A DNA stretch of 64,000 nt from NCBI RefSeq assembly GCF_048066115.1, contig NZ_JBLTYX010000021.1, positions 1-64,000 on the forward strand, written 5' to 3'. Below are positions 17,746-25,034 of the stretch, piece after piece. This stretch comes from Niveispirillum sp048066115 (lineage in GTDB: Bacteria > Pseudomonadota > Alphaproteobacteria > Azospirillales > Azospirillaceae). Position 1 is the stretch's first letter; each line of letters begins with the position of its first letter. Under the pieces are notes generated by a model. That model saw only the letters and a list, made by a program, of their open reading frames with translations. It had not been told where the DNA came from and made no database searches. The position numbers and the translations under genes are program-made.

Positions 17746-17835
17746 CGTAGGTAAGGTCGAGGGCGAAGCCCCGAGCCCTGACTTCACAGGCACCGTCGCT
17801 TGTCAGGGCTCGCCTGCGGCTCGACCTGACCTACG
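17746..17835. repeat. Nested palindromic repeat, family A copy 2
   Basis: Arms CGTAGGTAAGGTCGAG (17746-17761) and CTCGACCTGACCTACG (17820-17835) pair with one mismatch. Inner arms CGAGCCCTGAC (17772-17782) and GTCAGGGCTCG (17802-17812) pair exactly. It closely matches the element at 5-96 and lies between the TonB receptor stop and the DszB-like start. Confidence 0.8.
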
Positions 17836-17863
17836 GCAATCATCCGCATAAAGGAGTGTTCCG

Positions 17864-18895
17864 ATGAGCAAGTCTCCTGTCGATATCTGGTACACCCGCT
17901 GCGGCGGGGCCACCGCCTCCACCATCGCCATCCGCAATGGATGGCTGGCGGCGGAGTTCGATCCGGGCGAGGTCACGCTGCATTCGCTGCGTGACAGCAA
18001 TGACCGCGCCGTCCGCGAAAGCCATTTCGACCATTCCATTACCTCGATGTTCCGGGAGGGCGGCAATATCCCGCCGATCTGGGCGCGGGCACGCGGTGCC
18101 GACAGTGTCGTGCTGGGCATCACCTGGGTTGATGAGTTCCAGTCGGTGGTGGTGCGGTCGGACAGCGGCATCCAAGACCTGCGGCAGTTGAAGTGCAAGC
18201 GCCTGGGCGTGCCGCTCTATGCCGGGATCAGCATCGATTTCCAGCGCGGGGCGAACTTCCACGGTTTCGCCAATGCCCTGTCCATCGTCGGGCTGGGCCG
18301 CGATGATGTGGAGTTCGTTGATATCGTCATCGACCGGGCGGCGGGTGACAATCCCGGCCCGTCGGGGGCGGCGGAACTGGCGGCCCTGGCCACCGGCCGG
18401 GTGGATGCGGTGTTCCTGCGCCAGGCATCGGGTTACAAGCTGGCGGCCGACCGCAAGCCGCACCTGCGCGAACTGGTGCGCCTGACCGATGAGGCCGATC
18501 CGCTGCGCCGCATCAATAACGGCACGCCGCGCCCGGTGACCGTGCATCGCGACTTCCTGGACAAGCATCCGGACCTGGTGGTGCGCTACCTGTCGGTGCT
18601 GTTGCAGGCGTCGGACTGGGCCGTGGCCAAACCGGATGCCGCCATCGCCACCATCGCGGAGGAGGATGGGCGCGTGGGGCCGGATATCACCGCCGCCACT
18701 TTCCCCAAACTGGCCACCAGCCTGCGTCCGCGCCTGACGGCGGAATATGTGGCGGGGCTGGCGGCGCAGAAGGATTTTCTGCGCGACTGGGGCTTCCTGG
18801 AGCGGGATTTCGACGTTGCGGACTGGATCGTCCATGGCCCGCTGGCCGAGGCCGAACGGCTGGTGGCAAAGCGGGCGGCGCTGGCGGCGGAGTGA
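17864..18895 (+). CDS. DszB-like sulfinate desulfinase 2
   Basis: This 343-residue protein is a paralogue of 3092-4189 and lacks a signal peptide, unlike periplasmic sulfonate-binding proteins. Cys13 in Y-T-R-C-G-G takes the place of the DszB catalytic Cys. His54 and Arg64 (R-E-G-G-N-I-P-P) keep the ten-residue spacing of DszB His60/Arg70, and R-E-G-G-N-I-P-P is close to DszB R-F-G-G-E-I-P-P. The Cys-to-His spacing (41) equals that in the paralogue. A strong AAGGAG precedes the ATG at 17864. The gene precedes a DszA/NtaA-type monooxygenase, as expected for a sulfone-to-sulfinate-to-sulfite sequence. Hydrolysis of an aryl- or alkyl-sulfinate is inferred. A cytoplasmic ligand-binding protein is the main alternative. 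Confidence 0.75.
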   Translation: MSKSPVDIWYTRCGGATASTIAIRNGWLAAEFDPGEVTLHSLRDSNDRAVRESHFDHSITSMFREGGNIPPIWARARGADSVVLGITWVDEFQSVVVRSDSGIQDLRQLKCKRLGVPLYAGISIDFQRGANFHGFANALSIVGLGRDDVEFVDIVIDRAAGDNPGPSGAAELAALATGRVDAVFLRQASGYKLAADRKPHLRELVRLTDEADPLRRINNGTPRPVTVHRDFLDKHPDLVVRYLSVLLQASDWAVAKPDAAIATIAEEDGRVGPDITAATFPKLATSLRPRLTAEYVAGLAAQKDFLRDWGFLERDFDVADWIVHGPLAEAERLVAKRAALAAE

Positions 18896-18932
18896 TTTCA
18901 CACTGCCAGTATTGTCCAATTTCACAGCGCCA

Positions 18933-18950
18933 CGTCTAATATATTGACAG
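18933..18950. promoter_or_regulatory. Operator-like site and promoter, copy S6
   Basis: CGTCTAATATATTGACAG matches the palindrome at 4312-4329 over its first 13 bases, then lacks one base. TTGTCC at 18913 followed after 17 bases by TCTAAT gives a plausible -35/-10 pair, with the operator overlapping -10. It drives the DszA-like gene at 19086. Confidence 0.55.
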
Positions 18951-19085
18951 TCTCCGCTGTGATATGTTCCTATCCCATCACCGGGGAATTCCCCGACCCG
19001 ATCCCTGATTTCACCAATTTCGCGGCGTGCAACCGGCGTCCCTTGCGGGCGTGTGGAGACGTGCGCCTGCCCGGAGGTTTCCGCC

Positions 19086-20429
19086 ATGGCTGGACCCAAG
19101 CGCCAACTGGTCCTGAACGTCTTCCTGACCCGGCATGGCCATCATCCGGGCGCCTGGCGGCAGCCGCAATCGCCGGGCGGCGGCAACCCGTCCTTCGCCT
19201 ACTGGGCCGAACAGGTGAAGACGGCGGAGCGGGGCAAGCTGGACGCGGTGTTCTTCGCCGATTTCGTGGGTAGCGGCGGTGCCGATGTGCGCGGTGCCGG
19301 AAGGCGCCCGGCGGGCCAAGGGTTCGAGCCGCTGACGCTCGCCGGGGCACTGGCGGCGATCACCGAGAAGATCGGCATCGTCGTCACCGCCAACACCAAT
19401 TTCAACGAGCCGTTCAATCTGGCCCGCCGGCTGGCGTCGCTGGACCATCTGTCGGGCGGGCGCATCGGCTGGAATGTCGTCTCATCCCTGTCCGAAGGGG
19501 CGGGCAAGACGTTCGGGGTGGATAATCCGCTGGAACATGCCGCGCGCTATGCCCGTGCCGGGGAATTCATCGACGTCGCTCGCCAGCTTTGGGACAGCTA
19601 TGAAGACGGCGCCTTCGACCATCCCGACAAGGTGACGGGCGTGTTTCTCGATGCGGGATCGATACACCCCGTCCATCACGCGGGGGAGTATTTCAAGGTC
19701 GATGCCCTGCTGGACATCGCCCGGCCCATCCAGGGCTATCCCGTCTTCGTCCAGGCCGGCAATTCCGATACGGGCCGTGAGTTCGCCGCCAAGTACGCGG
19801 AAATGATCTATGCGTCCGTCCAGCTGCTGGAGGATGCGCAGGCCTATTACAGCGATGTGAAGGGCCGCATGGCCAAATATGGCCGCCATCCCGATCATCT
19901 GAAGATCACGCCCGGCCTGTCCTTCGCCATCGGCTCCAGCGAGCAGGAGGCCCGCGACAAGTTCGAGGCGCTGCAGGCGTCGGTGAATTTCACCGGCCCG
20001 ATCGAACTGGGCGGCCATGATTTGACCGGTTACGACCTGGACGGGCCGTTGCCGGATTTGCCGGAGCCCACCAATGGCAAGGGCCGCTGGCAGCAGCTGT
20101 TGAAGCTGGCACGCCGCGAGAACCTGTCCATCCGGCAGCTGATCCTGCGTTTCAACGTCGTGCGCGGTCACCGGGTGCTGCTGGGCACGCCGGAGCAGCT
20201 GGCCGACCAGATCGAGGATTGGTTCATCAATGGTGGCGCCGACGGCTTCAACCTGATCCCGCCGCTGCTGCCCGACAGTCTGCGCGACTTTGTCGATCTG
20301 GTGGTCCCGCAGCTGCAGCGCCGCGGCATCTTCCGCACCGACTACGAGGGCGCGACCCTGCGTGAGCATCTGGGTCTGCCGCGCCCCGGCCATCCCCATG
20401 CCGCCGCCCGCGCGGTGGCTGCCGAATAA
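19086..20429 (+). CDS. DszA/NtaA/SnaA-family flavin monooxygenase
   Basis: This 447-residue flavin-dependent monooxygenase belongs to the group containing DszA (dibenzothiophene sulfone monooxygenase, about 453 residues), NtaA and SnaA. Diagnostic segments include L-D-H-L-S-G-G-R-I-G-W-N-V-V-S-S-L (mid N-terminal half), L-E-H-A-A-R-Y-x-R-A-x-E-F and the C-terminal F-R-T-D-Y-E-G-A-T-L-R-E-H-L-G-L, which mirrors DszA closely. It would use FMNH2 and O2 to cleave a C-S or C-N bond in the cytoplasm. The ATG at 19086 has GGAGG upstream; the frame also opens at 19053 with Cys-rich codons. The adjacent DszB-like gene (17864) favours a sulfone or sulfonate substrate over a chelator. Confidence 0.87.
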   Translation: MAGPKRQLVLNVFLTRHGHHPGAWRQPQSPGGGNPSFAYWAEQVKTAERGKLDAVFFADFVGSGGADVRGAGRRPAGQGFEPLTLAGALAAITEKIGIVVTANTNFNEPFNLARRLASLDHLSGGRIGWNVVSSLSEGAGKTFGVDNPLEHAARYARAGEFIDVARQLWDSYEDGAFDHPDKVTGVFLDAGSIHPVHHAGEYFKVDALLDIARPIQGYPVFVQAGNSDTGREFAAKYAEMIYASVQLLEDAQAYYSDVKGRMAKYGRHPDHLKITPGLSFAIGSSEQEARDKFEALQASVNFTGPIELGGHDLTGYDLDGPLPDLPEPTNGKGRWQQLLKLARRENLSIRQLILRFNVVRGHRVLLGTPEQLADQIEDWFINGGADGFNLIPPLLPDSLRDFVDLVVPQLQRRGIFRTDYEGATLREHLGLPRPGHPHAAARAVAAE

Positions 20430-20456
20430 CCCCCATTTCCCAAAAGGAGACCGACC

Positions 20457-21140
20457 ATGACCAATACCCTGACCGATGTGGAACTGTCCGAATATGTGGC
20501 CCAGGCCAAGACCGACAGCGCCTTTGCGTTTGAATTCCTGAAGGATAGCGGCACCCTGACCGCCAGCCTGATCTTCAACATCGCCCATCGCATTCCGGGG
20601 CATGACACACTGCTGTCGGTGCGCTTCCCTTCGCCCTGGACGCGGGACAAGGAGGTGAAGATCTCCATCACCAAATTCTCCGACCATAAGGACCATATCC
20701 TGTCCGACGAGCGGCTGGACAGCGACACGCTGATCCATGCCCATACGCCGCACCTGGCGGCATGGTCGCTGTCGCACAAGCCGTTCCCGATCCTGTATGT
20801 CGCCGCACAGCGCCATCTGCTGGCCCGCGAGATCCCCAACCATCTGGAGCGCACAAGGTCGGTGCTGAGCGTGGTGCAGGAGCGGCTGGACAATCATCCG
20901 GAACTGGCCCCGCCGCCGGCCCTGCTGGAAAGCAATGGCGGGGCGAATTTCTGGGGCAAGGGCATCCTGAAGACCGCGCAGCTGATCCTGCTGATCGAGG
21001 AAAGCGCCCGGTTGCAGGCCATCGCCGCCCAGATCGGCGGGGCGCAGGTCTATACGCCGGGTGCCCTGGATTTGCAGTGGAAGCGCACGGGCCTGCTGGA
21101 AAAGGCGCGTTCCTATTCGGGCGATTACGCGCCGGCGTGA
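20457..21140 (+). CDS. Class II aldolase/adducin-like protein lacking the third zinc ligand
   Basis: This 227-residue protein resembles the class II aldolase/adducin fold. I-H-A-H-T-P-H (93-99) matches the HxH zinc pair (His94, His96). The segment L-L-E-S-N-G-G-A-N-F-W-G-K-G (157-169) matches the usual L-L-x-N-H-G-x-x-x-W-G-K, but the zinc-ligand His is Gly161. The following helix (E-E-S-A-R-L-Q) is typical of the family. AAGGAG lies before the ATG, 28 bp after the DszA-like stop, so the two are in one operon. Loss of the third ligand means it may be non-catalytic or use a different metal site. The family call is by motif only, so confidence is moderate. Confidence 0.6.
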   Translation: MTNTLTDVELSEYVAQAKTDSAFAFEFLKDSGTLTASLIFNIAHRIPGHDTLLSVRFPSPWTRDKEVKISITKFSDHKDHILSDERLDSDTLIHAHTPHLAAWSLSHKPFPILYVAAQRHLLAREIPNHLERTRSVLSVVQERLDNHPELAPPPALLESNGGANFWGKGILKTAQLILLIEESARLQAIAAQIGGAQVYTPGALDLQWKRTGLLEKARSYSGDYAPA

Positions 21141-21148
21141 ACCTGCTT

Positions 21149-21234
21149 CGTAGCGCGGATTAGGCGCCAGCCGTAATCCGCGGAACACCATCAACGGGGT
21201 TTCCGCGGATTACGCTTCGCTAATCCGCGCTACG
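21149..21234. repeat. Nested palindromic repeat, family B
   Basis: Outer arms CGTAGCGCGGATTAG (21149-21163) and CTAATCCGCGCTACG (21220-21234) pair perfectly. Inner arms GTAATCCGCGGAA (21173-21185) and TTCCGCGGATTAC (21201-21213) also pair perfectly. The design matches family A, but the sequence is different. It lies between the aldolase-like gene and the Yej-type operon. Confidence 0.8.
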
Positions 21235-21255
21235 CTCCAAAGCGGATTGCCCTCC

Positions 21256-22317
21256 ATGTGGCCCTACATCATCAAGCGCCTGTTCATCATGATCCCCACC
21301 TTGCTGGGCGTGCTGACCTTCACCTTTCTGGTGACACAGTTCGTGCCCGGCGGGCCGGTGGAACATGCGCTGGGCGAGATGGACCATGCCTCGGCCCGCG
21401 CCGGGGCGGAGGGCGGGCCGGTCGAGGGCGGCTGGACCTATAGCGGACGCAAGGGCATCGATGCCGGGCAGGTGGAACAGCTGACAGCGCTTTACGGCTT
21501 CGACAAGCCGCCGCTGGAACGCTACGTCCTGATGGTCGGCAATTTCCTGCGCTTCGACCTGGGCGACAGCTATTTCCGCAACGAGAGCGTGTCCAGCCTG
21601 ATCCAGTCCAAGCTGGGCGTGTCGGTGGCACTCGGCACCTGGACCTTCATCCTGACCTACCTGATCTCCATCCCGCTGGGCGTGGCCAAGGCGGTGCGGT
21701 CGGGGTCCAGGTTCGATGTGGTGACGACGGTGGCGGTGCTGCTGGGCTATGCCGTGCCGGGCTTCGTGCTGGGCGTGCTGCTGATCGTGCTGTTCGGCGG
21801 CGGGTCGTTCTGGGACATCTTCCCCTTGCGCGGGCTGGTGTCGGAGAATTGGGACCAGCTGAGTGCACCGGGCAAGGTGCTGGATTATCTCTGGCACGTC
21901 ACATTGCCGGTGACGGCGTCGGTCGTGTCCAACTTCGCCATCAAGACATTGATGACGAAGAACACCTTCCTGGATGAGCTGGGCAAGCAGTACGTGCTGA
22001 CCGCGCGGGCCAAAGGATTGTCGGAACGCACCATCCTGTGGAAGCACGTGTTCCGCAACGCGCTGCTGCCGATGATCACGGCCTTTCCCATCACCTTCAT
22101 CTCCGCCTTCTTTACGGGCAGCCTGCTGATCGAGAGCCTGTTCTCTCTCGATGGGCTGGGGCTGCTTTCCTATGAATCCATCGTCAGCCGGGATTTCCCG
22201 GTGGTGCTGGGGGCCCTTTACCTGTTCACGCTGGTGGGGCTGGTGATCAAGCTGCTGGGCGACATCGCCTATGTGCTGGCCGATCCCCGCATCAAATACG
22301 ACGCCCAGGAGGTCTGA
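21256..22317 (+). CDS. yejB: Yej-type peptide ABC transporter permease 1
   Basis: This protein of about 353 residues is an inner-membrane permease of the oligopeptide/microcin C family. The start W-P-Y-I-I-K-R-L-F-I-M-I-P-T-L-L-G-V is characteristic of YejB. A long periplasmic loop (about 45-95), E-x-x-T-x-x-A-K-G-L (the EAA-type coupling loop, A-R-A-K-G-L-S-E-R) and six transmembrane helices follow. The frame opens with TTG at 21247, but the ATG at 21256 aligns with the family. It is the first gene of a four-gene operon (yejB-yejE-yejF-yejA). E. coli YejABEF imports microcin C and short peptides. Here a sulfur-containing peptide-like ligand is an inference from the neighbourhood. Confidence 0.85.
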   Translation: MWPYIIKRLFIMIPTLLGVLTFTFLVTQFVPGGPVEHALGEMDHASARAGAEGGPVEGGWTYSGRKGIDAGQVEQLTALYGFDKPPLERYVLMVGNFLRFDLGDSYFRNESVSSLIQSKLGVSVALGTWTFILTYLISIPLGVAKAVRSGSRFDVVTTVAVLLGYAVPGFVLGVLLIVLFGGGSFWDIFPLRGLVSENWDQLSAPGKVLDYLWHVTLPVTASVVSNFAIKTLMTKNTFLDELGKQYVLTARAKGLSERTILWKHVFRNALLPMITAFPITFISAFFTGSLLIESLFSLDGLGLLSYESIVSRDFPVVLGALYLFTLVGLVIKLLGDIAYVLADPRIKYDAQEV

Positions 22318-22322
22318 AGCCG

Positions 22323-23435
22323 ATGAGCGCGCCCGACATCAACCTGTCGCCGGCAAATGCCGCCCCGTTGTTTGGCGGTGCCGTCCGCCCCGTGGCGGTG
22401 GACACTCGCGCCAAACCGGCGACCTGGTGGCAGGCCTTCAAGCGCCACCGCCTGGGCTATGTCAGCCTGATCATCTTCGCGAGCCTGTATCTGTTCAGCC
22501 TGGGCGCGGAGCTGGTGTCCAACAACCGGCCGCTGGTCGTCTATTACGGTGGGGAATTCTATTTCCCGCTGGTGCGGGATTATCCGGAGGCGACGTTTGG
22601 CGGCAACCTGCCGATCAGTACCGATTATCTGGACCCGTTCATCCGCGACCGGCTGAACAGCGGCGGCAATTTCGCGCTCTACCCGCTGAATGCCTACCGG
22701 TTCGACACGCTGTCCTATTATTCCCCTGCCATCCATCATCCGGGTGCGCCGAATGCGGAGAATGTGCTGGGCACCGATCCGGTCGGTTACGATGTGCTGG
22801 CCCGCATCATCTATGGTTTCCGCATTTCCGTGACCTTCGCCCTGGCCCTGACCCTTTTCGGGACGGCGCTGGGCATCCTGATCGGGGCGGTGCAAGGCTA
22901 TTTCGCCGGCAAGATCGACCTGTTCGCCCAGCGCCTGATCGAGGTGTGGGGGGCGATGCCGGAACTGTATCTGCTGATCATCTTCGCCAGCCTGTTCCAG
23001 CAGAGCTTCCTGCTGCTGTTCGCGCTGATGACGCTGTTCGGCTGGGTGCATGTGTCGGACTATGTTCGCGCGGAGTTCCTGCGCAATCGGCAGCTGGAAT
23101 ATGTGAAGGCGGCGCGCGCGCTGGGCCTGTCCAGTGGGCAGATCATGTTCCGTCATATATTGCCCAACAGTCTGACGCCGGTGATCACCTTCCTGCCGTT
23201 CCGCATGTCGGCCGGGATCATGGCGCTGGCCAGCCTGGATTTTCTGGGCCTTGGCGTGAACAACGCGCCGTCGCTGGGCAAGCTGCTGCTGCAGGGCAAG
23301 GAGAATTTGGATGCCTGGTGGATATCGCTGTCGGCCTTCACCGTGCTGGTTGGCACCATGCTGCTGCTGACCTTCATCGGGGAGGCGCTGCGCGGCGCAC
23401 TGGACACGACCAGCCGCGGCCGGGGTGATGCGTGA
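22323..23435 (+). CDS. yejE: Yej-type peptide ABC transporter permease 2
   Basis: This 370-residue inner-membrane permease is the partner of YejB. It has an N-terminal cytoplasmic tail, a first helix (G-Y-V-S-L-I-I-F-A-S-L-Y), a long periplasmic insert with Y-Y-G-G-E-F-Y-F-P (typical of YejE), and a C-terminal permease core with the coupling loop K-A-A-R-A-L-G-L-S. It starts five bases after the yejB stop, and its stop overlaps the ATPase ATG by one base (TGATG). Operon position and the YejE-specific insert make the call firm. Confidence 0.88.
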   Translation: MSAPDINLSPANAAPLFGGAVRPVAVDTRAKPATWWQAFKRHRLGYVSLIIFASLYLFSLGAELVSNNRPLVVYYGGEFYFPLVRDYPEATFGGNLPISTDYLDPFIRDRLNSGGNFALYPLNAYRFDTLSYYSPAIHHPGAPNAENVLGTDPVGYDVLARIIYGFRISVTFALALTLFGTALGILIGAVQGYFAGKIDLFAQRLIEVWGAMPELYLLIIFASLFQQSFLLLFALMTLFGWVHVSDYVRAEFLRNRQLEYVKAARALGLSSGQIMFRHILPNSLTPVITFLPFRMSAGIMALASLDFLGLGVNNAPSLGKLLLQGKENLDAWWISLSAFTVLVGTMLLLTFIGEALRGALDTTSRGRGDA

Positions 23436-25030
23436 TGGCGGAACCGCTGCTGTCGCTGACCGACGTTTCCATCCGTTTCGGGGCCAAGCCGGCGGTGGAA
23501 GGATTGTCGATGGAGGTACGGGCCGGGGAACGGCTGGCGCTGGTGGGGGAGAGCGGGTCGGGCAAGACGGTGACGGCGCTCTCCATCCTGCGCCTGATCG
23601 CCAATGTCAGCGTGACGGGCAGCATCCGCCTGGAGGGCCAGGAACTGCTGTCCAAGTCCGATACGGATATCCGCCGGATCCGCGGCGGCGATGTGGCCAT
23701 GATCTTTCAGGAGCCGATGACGGCCCTGAACCCGCTTTTCACCATCGGCAGCCAGATCGTGGAGACCCTGACCCTGCATGAGGGACTGGCGCCCAACGAA
23801 GCGCGGGCCAAGGCCATCCAGCTTCTGGCCCGCACCGGCGTGCGCGAGCCCGACCGCCGCATCGACAGCTACCCGCACCAACTTTCCGGCGGGCAGCGGC
23901 AGCGGGCCATGATCGCCATGGCGCTGGCCTGCCGGCCGAAGCTGCTGATCGCGGATGAGCCGACGACGGCGCTGGACCCCACGGTGCGGGCGCGCATCGT
24001 CAAGCTGCTGCTGGATTTGCAGGCGGAGGAGGCGGCCAGGGGGCGGCCCATGGCCATCCTGCTGATCACCCACGATCTGCACCTTGTCCGCCGCTTCGCC
24101 CAGCGCGTGGCGGTGATGGAGCGGGGGCGCAAGGTGGAGGAGGGGCCGACGGAGGCGATCTTCACCGATCCGCAGCATCCCTACACGATCCGCCTGCTGA
24201 ACAGCCTGCCGGTGCGGCAGGTGGAAAAGCTGCCCGATGATGCCCCCATCCTGCTGGATGCCAAGGGCTTGCGGGTGGAATACCCCAAGCCGGTCCCCGG
24301 CTGGCGCGGCTGGCTGGGCAAGGGGCGGTTCGTGGCGGTGGCCGGGGCCGATCTGCGCCTGCGGGCGGGGGAGACCATCGGGGTGGTGGGCGAAAGCGGG
24401 TCGGGCAAGTCCACCCTGGCCCAGGCCTTGCTGAACCTGATCCGGCCGCAGGCGGGGGAGATCGTATTCGATGGCATGCCCATCGCGGCGCGCAGCAAAG
24501 CAGAGCGCCGGAAGCTGCGCGCCCGGTTGCAGGTGGTGTTCCAGGACCCGTTCGGGTCGCTGTCGCCCAAGCGCACCGTGGAACAGACGGTGGGTGAAGG
24601 GTTGGAACTGCATTTCCCGCATCTGTCGGCGGATGAACGACGGGCGCGGATCGTGGCGGTGCTGAACGAGGTAGGGCTGCCGGAAAGTGCGCTGCATTCC
24701 TTTCCGCACCAGTTTTCCGGCGGGCAGCGCCAGCGCATCGCCATTGCCCGGGCCATCGTGCTGGAACCATCGGTGCTGATCCTGGACGAGCCGACATCGG
24801 CGCTGGACGTGTCGATCCAGAACCAGGTGCTGGACCTGCTGCGCCGTCTGCAGGCCAAGTACAATCTGGCCTATGTGCTGATCAGCCACGACCTGTCCGT
24901 CATCAATGCGCTCGCCCACCGGGTCTATGTGCTGAAGGACGGGGAGATCGTGGAGGATGGCGATACCGAACAGGTCATCGCCTCCCCCCGCCATCCCTAT
25001 ACGCAAAGCCTGATCCAGGCGTCGTTGTGA
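23435..25030 (+). CDS. yejF: Yej-type dual-domain ABC ATPase
   Basis: This protein of about 531 residues has two complete ATPase modules. Each has Walker A (G-E-S-G-S-G-K-T and G-E-S-G-S-G-K-S-T), a signature (L-S-G-G-Q-R-Q-R and F-S-G-G-Q-R-Q-R) and Walker B with Glu (A-D-E-P and L-D-E-P). Tandem fusion is normal for YejF/GsiA-type peptide importers. The GTG at 23432 also opens the frame, but the ATG at 23435 overlaps the yejE stop by one base and is preferred. It energises the YejB/YejE permease. Confidence 0.9.
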   Translation: MAEPLLSLTDVSIRFGAKPAVEGLSMEVRAGERLALVGESGSGKTVTALSILRLIANVSVTGSIRLEGQELLSKSDTDIRRIRGGDVAMIFQEPMTALNPLFTIGSQIVETLTLHEGLAPNEARAKAIQLLARTGVREPDRRIDSYPHQLSGGQRQRAMIAMALACRPKLLIADEPTTALDPTVRARIVKLLLDLQAEEAARGRPMAILLITHDLHLVRRFAQRVAVMERGRKVEEGPTEAIFTDPQHPYTIRLLNSLPVRQVEKLPDDAPILLDAKGLRVEYPKPVPGWRGWLGKGRFVAVAGADLRLRAGETIGVVGESGSGKSTLAQALLNLIRPQAGEIVFDGMPIAARSKAERRKLRARLQVVFQDPFGSLSPKRTVEQTVGEGLELHFPHLSADERRARIVAVLNEVGLPESALHSFPHQFSGGQRQRIAIARAIVLEPSVLILDEPTSALDVSIQNQVLDLLRRLQAKYNLAYVLISHDLSVINALAHRVYVLKDGEIVEDGDTEQVIASPRHPYTQSLIQASL

Positions 25031-25034
25031 CGAG

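Noticed and set aside
14971..17793. Long minus-strand open frame of 940 codons opposite TonB receptor 1
   Set aside because: It is the antisense shadow of a clear receptor gene in GC-rich DNA and shows no recognisable domain.
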